DNA of 55,724 bases from Nitrososphaerota archaeon (GTDB taxonomy: Archaea > Thermoproteota > Nitrososphaeria > Nitrososphaerales > Gagatemarchaeaceae): the NCBI GenBank assembly GCA_027339745.1, contig DAHWNW010000002.1, forward strand, positions 1 through 55,724, given 5' to 3'. A model generated the notes under the pieces. It ran no database searches and was not told where the DNA came from. It saw only the letters and a list, made by a program, of their open reading frames with translations. The translations under genes and the position numbers were made by a program. Position 1 is the stretch's first letter, and the number at the start of each line of letters is the position of its first letter. Positions 48,769-55,724 of this stretch are shown here, one piece after another.

Positions 48769-48775
48769 CGTATAG
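48769..48775 (+). promoter_or_regulatory. TATA box of AbrB-PhoU regulator gene
   Basis: CGTATAG, about 28 bp before the GTG start at 48800. Confidence 0.55.
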
Positions 48776-48799
48776 AGAGCTGGCTCCGGGCATAGAGAC

Positions 48800-49789
48800 G
48801 TGCCTGCGCGGAAGGCGATAGAGATGGGACGGGGGACGATACTGGTGTCGCTCCCCAAGGACTGGGTCAGGAGGAACGGGATTAAGAAGGGGGCAGATCT
48901 TTCTGTGGAGGAGCTCTCGCCTGGGAAGCTGATGGTCAGGGCTTACGAGGGGAGAGGCGAGGAGCAAAGACAGATGGTCATCGAGCATACCGGGGAGGAT
49001 ATCGCCCAGGTGGTCAACGACGTCACGGGGGCGTACCTCCTCGGCTATGACCTGATCAAAGTCGCGGGGACGAAGTTGATCTCGCGGGACGAGAGGCAGG
49101 CAATCAAAGACGCCATGAAGAGGCTCGTCGGCCTCGAGATCCTCGACGAGGACTCCAGGCGGATCACACTGCAGTTCCTCCTCGAGCCAACGGCCATCAC
49201 CCCTGAGAAGATCGTCAGGAGAATGTCAGGACTCCTTGACGGCATGCTCAAAGACACGGCGGACGCCCTAGCGAAGGGGGACTCGAGGCTCCTTTCCCTC
49301 GTGAGCGAGCGGGACGACGAGGTGGACAGGCTCTACTTCCTCCTAGTCAGGGCGACGAGGGCGGCCGTGGTCAGGGCCGAGGTCGCGGAAAGGTACGGCC
49401 TATCGCCGATTGACCTCCTCGACTACAGGGTCCTGGCGACCTTCCTCGAGAGCGCCGGGGACGCGGTCAGCGAGCTCTCTGAGAAGCTCCGCGAAGAGAA
49501 GGTCCCGCGACAGCTGGCCAGGGGGTACTTGAAGTGCGTGGCCAGGCTGAAGGTGATGAACGAGCTGGCCACCCAGGGATTCCTGTCGAGGCGGGCCGGG
49601 AAGACCAGGACCGTCAACAGCCAGATAGACGCCATGGCGCGTGAAATCACGTCGAGCGTTGCGTCGATATCGAAGGAGGCCCCCGGGGAGAACGCAAACG
49701 CGGCGGGGATCCTGGCGTCGTTGGAAAGGGTGAGCAAGCTTCTGGTCGATGTCTCAGACTTGGCTGTGATCACTCAGCAGGTCTCATAG
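48800..49789 (+). CDS. PhoU-domain regulator with N-terminal AbrB-like domain
   Basis: 329 residues. The N-terminal swapped-hairpin domain (MGRGTILVSLPKDWVRRNGI, about 9-50) is AbrB/SpoVT-like and probably binds DNA. The rest is two all-helical PhoU repeats with metal-type acidic patches (ERDDEVDRLYFLLVRA). Such fusions are typical of archaea and are thought to regulate phosphate uptake, though no pst or pit gene lies in this window. GTG start 28 bp after a TATA box. Confidence 0.88.
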   Translation: MPARKAIEMGRGTILVSLPKDWVRRNGIKKGADLSVEELSPGKLMVRAYEGRGEEQRQMVIEHTGEDIAQVVNDVTGAYLLGYDLIKVAGTKLISRDERQAIKDAMKRLVGLEILDEDSRRITLQFLLEPTAITPEKIVRRMSGLLDGMLKDTADALAKGDSRLLSLVSERDDEVDRLYFLLVRATRAAVVRAEVAERYGLSPIDLLDYRVLATFLESAGDAVSELSEKLREEKVPRQLARGYLKCVARLKVMNELATQGFLSRRAGKTRTVNSQIDAMAREITSSVASISKEAPGENANAAGILASLERVSKLLVDVSDLAVITQQVS

Positions 49790-49805
49790 GAGACGTGCCA
49801 GCAAC

Positions 49806-49813
49806 GCTTAACT
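49806..49813 (+). promoter_or_regulatory. TATA-like box of pyrG
   Basis: GCTTAACT, about 27 bp before the TTG start of pyrG. Confidence 0.45.
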
Positions 49814-49836
49814 AACGCGGGCGGGCTCGGACCGAC

Positions 49837-51477
49837 TTGCCGAAGTACATCTTCGTCACCGGCGGGGTGATGTCTGGGCTCGGGAAGGGCATCATCACGT
49901 CTTCAGTCGCAAAACTATTGCAGCTCTCCGGCGTCAGCGTCGCCTGCTTGAAGATCGACCCCTACCTTAACTTCGACGCAGGGACCATGAACCCTTACAC
50001 CCACGGCGAGGTCTTCGTCACCGACGACGGGGGCGAGACGGACATGGACATCGGCAACTATGAGAGGTTCCTCAACGTGGACATGTCGAAGTCGAACAAC
50101 ATAACGACAGGGCAGATCTACAAGAAGGTCATCGACGACGAGCGGAAGGGGAGGTTCCTGGGGAAGTCGGTGCAGATCATCCCCCACGTCACGGACGAAA
50201 TCAAGAGGAGGATAAGGGCCCTGGCGGAAGGAGAGAAGGTCGAAGTCCTGGTGGTAGAGTGCGGGGGGACCGTGGGGGACATAGAGAGCCTTCCCTTCCT
50301 CGAGGCGTTCAGGCAGATGAGGATGGAAGACGGGGCGTCGAGGACCCTCTTCCTCCATGTAAGCCTCGCGCCCGAGCTGTCGGTGGTGGGAGAGATGAAG
50401 ACGAAGCCGACCCAGCACAGCGTCCAAGAGATGAGGAGGATAGGGATACAGCCCGACGTCATGGTGATACGTGGGTCTCGGCCCCTCCCTGCCGAGGCCA
50501 AGGAGAAGATAGCTCTCTTCACCAGCGTACCGGCGGAGAGCGTGGTCTCCGACCCCGACGTGGAGTCGATCTACCTTGTCCCACGGCTGCTGGAGAGGGA
50601 GGGTGTCCTTCCCCCGATCAGGAGACAGCTCGGGCTAAAAGCCAAAGGATCGATGCGCGCCTGGAACGCAGTCGCCGACAGGTTCGTCAGACACGAGTCC
50701 ACCGTGAAGGTCGCTATGGTAGGGAAGTACGCCGACCTGGCTGACAGCTACGTCAGCGTGAATCAAGCCCTCGCCCACGCGGGTGCGGTCAACGACACGG
50801 ACGTAAGGATCTCGTGGATCGAGTCTGAGGACATCGAGAAGGACGAGTCGAATCTACATCAGATAGACGCCTTCGACGGGGTGGTCCTCCCGCAGGGGTT
50901 CGGGGGGAGAGGGGTGGAGGGGAAGATAGCCGCGGCGAACAGGGCGAGGGTGGCGCAAATCCCTTTCCTAGGGCTATGCTATGGGTTCCAGCTGGCGACC
51001 GTGTCGTTCGCGCGGCACGTCCTTGGGCTGAAGGGGGCGAACAGCACCGAGGTCGACCCGAAGACGCCGCACCCTGTGATCGACCTCCTCCCCGAGCAGC
51101 GGAAGGTGTCCGACCTGGGCGGGACCATGAGGCTCGGGGGGCACGACGTGTACATCGAGAGGCCGAGCAGGGCGTTTGAAATCTACCGGTCGGAGAAGAT
51201 AAGGGAGAGGCACAGGCACAGGTACGAGCTGAACCAGACCTACCTCAAGAAGTTCGAAGAGAAGGGGATGAGGTTCACAGCCTTCAGCGACAGCAGGAGG
51301 AGGGCGGAGATCATGGAGCTCGAAGGGCACCCCTTCTACATGGGGACGCAGTACCATCCGGAGTACGTGAGCAGGCCCGAGAGGCCCGAGCCGATCTATG
51401 TCGCCTTCGTCGGCGCCTGCGCCAAGAGAGCCCGAGATTCGAAGGCTCCCGAAAGGCGCAGGCAGCTATCCCGCTGA
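49837..51477 (+). CDS. pyrG: CTP synthase
   Basis: 546 residues. The synthase domain opens KYIFVTGGVMSGLGKGI, with the ATP loop, and carries KIDPYLNFDAGTMNPYTHGE and HVTDEIK. The C-terminal class I glutaminase has the oxyanion and nucleophile motif GLCYGFQ, and the His-Glu of the triad lies in YHPEYVSRP. Converts UTP, glutamine and ATP to CTP. Start is TTG, leaderless. The 3' end overlaps the convergent ThiN regulator gene by 12 bp. Confidence 0.97.
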   Translation: MPKYIFVTGGVMSGLGKGIITSSVAKLLQLSGVSVACLKIDPYLNFDAGTMNPYTHGEVFVTDDGGETDMDIGNYERFLNVDMSKSNNITTGQIYKKVIDDERKGRFLGKSVQIIPHVTDEIKRRIRALAEGEKVEVLVVECGGTVGDIESLPFLEAFRQMRMEDGASRTLFLHVSLAPELSVVGEMKTKPTQHSVQEMRRIGIQPDVMVIRGSRPLPAEAKEKIALFTSVPAESVVSDPDVESIYLVPRLLEREGVLPPIRRQLGLKAKGSMRAWNAVADRFVRHESTVKVAMVGKYADLADSYVSVNQALAHAGAVNDTDVRISWIESEDIEKDESNLHQIDAFDGVVLPQGFGGRGVEGKIAAANRARVAQIPFLGLCYGFQLATVSFARHVLGLKGANSTEVDPKTPHPVIDLLPEQRKVSDLGGTMRLGGHDVYIERPSRAFEIYRSEKIRERHRHRYELNQTYLKKFEEKGMRFTAFSDSRRRAEIMELEGHPFYMGTQYHPEYVSRPERPEPIYVAFVGACAKRARDSKAPERRRQLSR

Positions 51478-52380
51478 GCAGGCTTCGGCCAGCGTCACTG
51501 CCAGCGTTGCGACTTCCTGCGCCCCCGCAGCGAAGAGGTAGAGGTTGGGCTCTATCCCACTCCCTCCCTCGTCCACCACCGCGTCGAACCTCCCCGGCTG
51601 GGACAGCAGTCTGTTCCGCAGGGCGTCCACCGTGGGGTCGTCAGACGCACCCCGGGGACGCGCGCCGACTGAAAGGACGCGCAGACCCATCCTCCTCAGC
51701 ACGGCCGCGACCTTTCCGTCGTATCTCAGATTGATGCAGGCCCTGAAATCCGGGCGGGCCGTCCTGGCGAGGAGGAGGACGTTGGCCATGTGAACCGAGG
51801 CCCCTGCCTCGGGCGTGAGCACCGCCTTCGCCCTCCCCCTGACTTTGACGATCCTCCCTGGTATGGCCACGACGTCGGAGGGGCTGGTCGCCTCCCCGGC
51901 AGCGCAGGCGACGTTTACCGACACCTCGGGCATCATGTTGACGAAGCTCGGGGATGCTTCAAGGATCCGGACCGCCTCTGAGACCTCTGACACCGCCTGC
52001 GCCTTGGCGCCCGCCTGGCCACCCCACGCCCTGACGCAGAAGTCGCAATCGGCGAGGGAAGGATACAGCGCCCTGTGGGCACCGCAGGCCGCGCCGCTGC
52101 CGAGGATGCCGGTCCAGATTGCGCTGAGGGCTCCGACGCCGTCTTTCGCCCCCCTGGAGGCGGCTGAGGCGAGGCGGGCCGAGTAGATGTCGGCATCGGC
52201 CTTGGAGATCGAGAGCAGAGAGAGGTCGGAGTATGCCTTTGCTGGCGGCGCCGAGAGGTACATGCTTACCGAAGCCTGGCTCGTGCCGAGGGCCAGGGCG
52301 ATTCTGCTCTGCGAGAGCCCCTCGGCGCGCAGTCGGACCGCGACCAACTGCCGCATTGAAGGAAGGAATAGACGGGACAT
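51466..52380 (-). CDS. HTH-ThiN transcription regulator (ThiR-like)
   Basis: 304 residues from ATG 52380. The N-terminal helix-turn-helix is VAVRLRAEGLSQSRIALAL with SQASVSMYL as recognition helix. The middle has a Cys-x2-Cys-like DCDFC. The C-terminal ThiN (thiamine-phosphate synthase) domain starts near EVSVNVACAAGEA and ends in an all-alpha/beta sandwich with GASDDPTVDAL. Such HTH-ThiN fusions are known as archaeal thiamine-pathway repressors (ThiR) that sense thiamine phosphate. The ATG chosen is 26 bp after a GATTATAC box; ATG 52413 lies upstream of that box. Divergent from the ECF-like gene. Confidence 0.82.
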   Translation of the reverse strand: MSRLFLPSMRQLVAVRLRAEGLSQSRIALALGTSQASVSMYLSAPPAKAYSDLSLLSISKADADIYSARLASAASRGAKDGVGALSAIWTGILGSGAACGAHRALYPSLADCDFCVRAWGGQAGAKAQAVSEVSEAVRILEASPSFVNMMPEVSVNVACAAGEATSPSDVVAIPGRIVKVRGRAKAVLTPEAGASVHMANVLLLARTARPDFRACINLRYDGKVAAVLRRMGLRVLSVGARPRGASDDPTVDALRNRLLSQPGRFDAVVDEGGSGIEPNLYLFAAGAQEVATLAVTLAEACSAG

Positions 52381-52402
52381 CAGCTCGTCGGGGGGGTGCA
52401 AC

Positions 52403-52410
52403 GTATAATC
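52403..52410 (-). promoter_or_regulatory. TATA box of ThiN regulator gene
   Basis: Minus strand GATTATAC, about 26 bp before the ATG at 52380. Confidence 0.45.
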
Positions 52411-52424
52411 CACTTATTAGGTAG

Positions 52425-52432
52425 CTTATAAA
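52425..52432 (+). promoter_or_regulatory. TATA box of ECF-like gene
   Basis: CTTATAAA, 25-28 bp before the GTG/TTG starts at 52453 and 52456. The short segment 52411-52432, with CTTAT occurring twice, is also the likely ThiR operator region. Confidence 0.5.
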
Positions 52433-52452
52433 CAGGCACCGGCACCGGGCTA

Positions 52453-53064
52453 GTGTTGGCTGAGACCGCTCAGAAAGGCGATGGGGGCTTAGGGACCCGG
52501 GCGAGCATCAGGCTCTCCGTGGTGATAGTGTTCTCCGCGCTCATTACGGCCAGCGTCGTGTTCTCGATCCCATTGCCGCCCCCCGTATACGAGATAACAT
52601 GGTCACCTGCGATCATAATGGCGCTGAGCGTCCTGATCGACGTCCCCACTGCCGCGGCTGCCACCGGGATAGGCGGGTTCATTGGCGAGGCGTACAATGT
52701 GGCGTTCAAAGGAGGCGGGTCCCCGATCTATCCGTTCGGGATGATCTGGGCCCGGGTCCCCGAGGTCCTCATCATAGCCTGGGCGAGGAACCGCGGGACG
52801 AAGACGCTGGTCGCGGCGATGGTCGGCGCCACGGTCTTTGAGACGCTGGCTTTCTTCTTCCCTGACTGGCTCTTCTACACCTACGGGCTGTTCTCCTACG
52901 GGGTCCCTGCTGGGCAGACGCCTCTGGGGTTGGCGTCGTTCGACTTCGCAACGATGGTGGACCTCATCTACATCCCGGTCGCGCTCGCGATAATCAGGGC
53001 CGGGGCGCCCGCGTTCCGCAGGCTGGGGTTCACGCAGTACCACGGGTCAGGTCCCCAGAGTTGA
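52453..53064 (+). CDS. ECF-type transporter S-component-like membrane protein
   Basis: 203 residues with five or six predicted helices: the first (SVVIVFSALITASVVFSI), then an Ala/Gly-rich pair (AAAATGIGGFIGEAYN) and a late long helix. The size and helix layout are those of substrate-binding S components of energy-coupling-factor transporters. Divergent from a ThiR-like regulator, it is a candidate for uptake of thiamine or a precursor; no ATPase or EcfT gene lies next to it. The stop overlaps the following start, so the two are coupled. Confidence 0.65.
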   Translation: MLAETAQKGDGGLGTRASIRLSVVIVFSALITASVVFSIPLPPPVYEITWSPAIIMALSVLIDVPTAAAATGIGGFIGEAYNVAFKGGGSPIYPFGMIWARVPEVLIIAWARNRGTKTLVAAMVGATVFETLAFFFPDWLFYTYGLFSYGVPAGQTPLGLASFDFATMVDLIYIPVALAIIRAGAPAFRRLGFTQYHGSGPQS

Positions 53065-54104
53065 GCCACGCCGGGAAGCTCCCGCCAGGAGCAATGCGCG
53101 CCGTCTACAGACACCTAGGTGCTCGGTCGATGGATATCATCCAGGGCCCGGCCCGGGGGCTCGACAACGCCGTCCTGAGGCTTGGGGAAGGGAGGGTGAT
53201 GATAGTCACAGCCGACCCCGTCTCCGTCATCCCGGCGGTCGGCGTGCGCCGCTCGGCCTGGATGAGCGCGCATCTCATCGCCTCGGACTTCACTTCAGCC
53301 GGGGTCGATCCCGAGTTCGCCGTCTTCACGTTCAACTTTCCGCCTGCGATGAGCGCGAGGGACAGGGACGGGTACATCGCCGCGCTCGGGGACGAATGCG
53401 AGAGGCTGGGGGTCGCGATAGTGGCGGGCCACACCGGGAGCTACCCGGGGGCCGGCTATACTGTGGTCGGAGGAGGGGTCATGTTCGGGGGGGCGCCGGA
53501 GGACGGGTACGTCACGCCATCCATGGCGCGCGAGGGGGACGTCGTCCTGATGACCAAGCACGCAGCCATCGAGGCGACCGCTTCGTTGGCGACCTCCTTC
53601 CCAGAATTCACAGAGACTGCGGTAGGGGGGAAGGCGGCCAGGTGGGCGCGTTCGTTGCTTTCGAAGTGCTCTACCGTCGCCGACGCCAGGATGGCCCGAG
53701 GGGCCGGGCTAAGGACGGCCGTCACATCCATGCACGACGCGACAGAGGGGGGCGTGCTCGGAGCGCTGGACGAGATGTCTGCGGCCGCCAGGAAGGCCTT
53801 CGTGGTGGAGGCGGGGAAGATCCCAGTGCCCAGTGAGGTGAGACGCATCTGTTCTGCCTTCGGTATCGACCCGGTCCGCACCATGGGAGAGGGGGCGCTC
53901 CTCATCACCTGCAGGCCTGGACTTCAGAAGGAGGTCTATGAGGCATTTAACGGCTCGGGGGTCGACTTGACCGCCATAGGCCGCGTCTACCCCGGGGAGG
54001 GCCTCTTGGTCGACGAAGGAGGCAGGAAGGCGGAGCGTTACAGGGAGTCGCCGGACGCCTACTGGTCCGCATACAAGAGGGCCACAGCCCAGAGAATCCG
54101 CTGA
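53061..54104 (+). CDS. AIR synthase/HypE/ThiL-superfamily protein
   Basis: 347 residues. The N-terminal half has VMIVTADPVSVIPAVG, with the family's metal-binding Asp, and ASDFTSAGVDPEFAV. GHTGSYPGAGYTVVGGG forms the nucleotide half, and SMHDATEGGVLGALDEM is the PurM-type C-terminal signature. Family members bind ATP and phosphorylate or dehydrate small molecules (ThiL, PurM, HypE, SelD). The neighbours suggest a thiamine-phosphate kinase-like role, but HypE-like activity is possible. It overlaps the ECF-like gene by 4 bp. Confidence 0.72.
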   Translation: MSHAGKLPPGAMRAVYRHLGARSMDIIQGPARGLDNAVLRLGEGRVMIVTADPVSVIPAVGVRRSAWMSAHLIASDFTSAGVDPEFAVFTFNFPPAMSARDRDGYIAALGDECERLGVAIVAGHTGSYPGAGYTVVGGGVMFGGAPEDGYVTPSMAREGDVVLMTKHAAIEATASLATSFPEFTETAVGGKAARWARSLLSKCSTVADARMARGAGLRTAVTSMHDATEGGVLGALDEMSAAARKAFVVEAGKIPVPSEVRRICSAFGIDPVRTMGEGALLITCRPGLQKEVYEAFNGSGVDLTAIGRVYPGEGLLVDEGGRKAERYRESPDAYWSAYKRATAQRIR

Positions 54105-54146
54105 GCCGGGAAAGCTCAATTACGATGTCTCAGCGAGGGGCGTTCC

Positions 54147-54833
54147 ATGGAACTGAAGCTCCCTCCCCCAGACGCGTTCGCGAAGAGAATCCACGACACG
54201 CTGGTCGCCCCCGAAGCTACCGCGGCCGACTTGGAGGTGTTCTGCGCCACGGCAAAGAAGTACAGGTTCGGCGCGGTGGTGGTGCAGGGGTGCTGGGTGA
54301 AGCGCGCCAAGGGCTTGGTAGGGGACGACGTGAAGGTCTCTGCGGGGGTCGGGTTCCCGATGGGAGGGGTGACGACCAAGGCGAAGGTGGCGGAGATCAT
54401 GGAGACAGCCGGGCTCGGCGCTGACATGTTCGACGTCATGCCCAACATCGGGTTTCTCAGGTCGGGGATGGACGAAGAGTTCCGGGATGAGATAGCGGCC
54501 ATGGTCGACGGGGCTGGGGGGAGGCCGGTGAGGGTGATGCTGGAGTTCACGATACTCGACAGGGAGCAGAAGGTGAGGGCGGCTAGGCTGAGCGAGGAGG
54601 CCGGGGTTGCCGGTGTGAAGAACTCGAGCGGGTGGGGGAGGGGCGGCCCTGCGACGGTTGAAGACATAAGGCTCCTGAGGGAGTCGGTCACCTCCAGGGT
54701 GCACGTCAAGGCCTCCGGAGGGATCCGGGACCTCGACAACGCGCTCAACCTGGTGGGAGCGGGGGCGGACTTTCTGGGGACGAGGGCAGGTGTGGCGATA
54801 ATAGACGAGCTCAGGGAGCGGCTCGCCCGGTGA
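54147..54833 (+). CDS. deoC: deoxyribose-phosphate aldolase
   Basis: 228 residues, TIM barrel. The first active-site Lys is in GVKNSSG; VHVKASGGIRDL carries the second, catalytic-assist Lys of the DeoC family; VGFPMGG is the phosphate-loop region. Cleaves 2-deoxyribose 5-phosphate to glyceraldehyde 3-phosphate and acetaldehyde. The stop overlaps the next start (GTGA), so it is coupled to the ribokinase gene, which fits pentose/nucleoside catabolism. Confidence 0.9.
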   Translation: MELKLPPPDAFAKRIHDTLVAPEATAADLEVFCATAKKYRFGAVVVQGCWVKRAKGLVGDDVKVSAGVGFPMGGVTTKAKVAEIMETAGLGADMFDVMPNIGFLRSGMDEEFRDEIAAMVDGAGGRPVRVMLEFTILDREQKVRAARLSEEAGVAGVKNSSGWGRGGPATVEDIRLLRESVTSRVHVKASGGIRDLDNALNLVGAGADFLGTRAGVAIIDELRERLAR

Positions 54834-55724
54834 AGCCGATAGTAGTCGTAGGGAGCTATCTCACCGGCGTGATGATGAAGGTCACCCGCCTGCCGACGAC
54901 CGGCGAGACGGTGGTAGGTTCTGGGTACCAGCGCGTCCCAGGTGGCAAAGGGTCGAACCAGGCGGTGGCGGCAAGGAGGCTGGGAGGCAAGGTGAGCATC
55001 ATCGCCTGCGTAGGGTCGGACGAGGACGGAGACCGGGCGCTGACAATGTGGCAGAGGGAAGGGGTGGAAGCGGGTCTGGTCAGGCGGACCCCGAAGCATA
55101 CGGGGGTCGGCTTCGTGATAATCGACAGCGAAGGGGCGAACGCGATAGCGGTTGACCCTGACGCGAGCTGGGACCTCGCCCCCTCTGACATAGACAGGGC
55201 GGAGGCCGCCATCGGAAGGGCAGGGGTGATGTTGGTCCAGCTCGAAGTCCCTATGGCGACGGTGGCCGCGGCGAAGCGGAAGGCGAAGGAGCGCGGGCTC
55301 ACGGTGATCCTCAATCCGGCCCCGGCCGCGGGGGGCGACCTGGACCTCTCCGGTGTGGACGTCCTCACCCCTAACGAAGAGGAGTTCAGAGAGCTCACCG
55401 GAGGGGCTGATTTCGAGCAGGGGGCGAGGCGGCTGCTGGCCAGGGGGGCCAAGGCCGTCGTCGTAACCCTCGGGGAGCGCGGAGCCAGGGTGCTGACAGG
55501 CGACGACTCATACTCGGTCCCGGCCCCGCGCGTCAAGGTGGTCGACTCAACGGGCGCGGGGGACGCCTTCAACGGGGCGCTGGCGGTGGCGCTCTCAGAA
55601 GGGGAGCCGCTGAGGCAGGCCGTGAGGTTCGCGAACTACGCAGGGGCGCTCTGCGCGACCAAGCCCGAGGTAGTGGCAGCTCTCCCCAGGCGGGCAGAGG
55701 TAGATGAGTTCCTCAGGACCGATG
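54830..55724 (+). CDS. rbsK: ribokinase-like PfkB kinase, 3' end outside window
   Basis: At least 298 residues from GTG 54830; the frame runs off the right edge. GGKGSNQAVAARRLG is the ribokinase N-terminal signature, LNPAPA and LTPNEEEFRELTG are typical middle segments, and DSTGAGDAFNGALA carries the catalytic Asp. It phosphorylates ribose or deoxyribose, which would feed the adjacent DeoC. Only the last few residues can be missing. Confidence 0.88.
   Translation, partial: MKPIVVVGSYLTGVMMKVTRLPTTGETVVGSGYQRVPGGKGSNQAVAARRLGGKVSIIACVGSDEDGDRALTMWQREGVEAGLVRRTPKHTGVGFVIIDSEGANAIAVDPDASWDLAPSDIDRAEAAIGRAGVMLVQLEVPMATVAAAKRKAKERGLTVILNPAPAAGGDLDLSGVDVLTPNEEEFRELTGGADFEQGARRLLARGAKAVVVTLGERGARVLTGDDSYSVPAPRVKVVDSTGAGDAFNGALAVALSEGEPLRQAVRFANYAGALCATKPEVVAALPRRAEVDEFLRTD

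Noticed and set aside
1-55724. CRISPR array or cas genes
   Set aside because: No series of regularly spaced repeats and no Cas-like protein in any frame.

Overview
The window is a high-GC archaeal chromosome segment. The archaeal signs are: TATA boxes about 25-31 bp upstream of many starts, often directly before TTG or GTG codons with no ribosome binding site (leaderless transcripts); TrpB2-type tryptophan synthase; an archaeal RNase J; TldD/TldE; an AbrB-PhoU regulator; a thaumarchaeal-type PurD-like ligase carrying an intein; and a tRNA with a bulge-helix-bulge intron. The integrase remnant, the PurD-like protein and the secreted FIMAH-domain protein point to Nitrososphaerota (Thaumarchaeota) or a close relative. 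No ammonia-oxidation gene is present. A Rieske/cytochrome b cluster implies respiration. The lineage call is inference.

Layout. 1-9.0 kb: the end of an AbrB-like gene, tRNA-Gln, an argS-phosphatase-aminotransferase operon, a heterodimeric ABC exporter and a divergent MFS transporter. 9.05-15.4 kb: a decaying accessory island. It starts at an intron-bearing tRNA-Arg(CCG), continues with a frameshifted integrase, a 1344-residue secreted repeat protein and a possible structured RNA, and meets a direct repeat of the tRNA 3' end at 14164-14179. Beyond it lie a broken acetyltransferase and a vapBC pair whose toxin carries an in-frame TAG. 15.6-19.6 kb: an SDR gene, then cupredoxin, Rieske, cytochrome b and a small membrane protein. 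19.6-26.8 kb: a complete dpp/opp-type peptide ABC operon with a palindromic operator candidate, and an aminotransferase. 27-31.7 kb: small membrane and zinc proteins, the PurD-like gene with its intein, and a stand-alone RAM-domain protein.

31.9-37.6 kb: an M1 aminopeptidase fused to HEAT-like repeats, a GMC oxidoreductase split by a frame change, and a HAD phosphatase with a tiny membrane protein. 37.8-42.6 kb: RNase J, a HAD hydrolase, tldD and tldE. 42.6-49.8 kb: trpB2 divergent from an ACT-domain regulator and a PfkB kinase, isocitrate dehydrogenase, acylphosphatase, marC, a MIP18-like protein and the PhoU-like regulator. 49.8-55.7 kb: pyrG; a HTH-ThiN regulator divergent from an ECF-like membrane protein and an AIR-synthase-like protein (a probable thiamine locus); then deoC and a ribokinase that runs off the end.

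Most of the window is ordinary core metabolism in short operons. The unusual parts are the tRNA-Arg island with its intron, att-like repeats and four degraded genes; the intein with two degenerate LAGLIDADG motifs; and a bc-type complex whose cytochrome b has Lys where a heme-ligand His is expected and whose cupredoxin lacks the CuA histidine.
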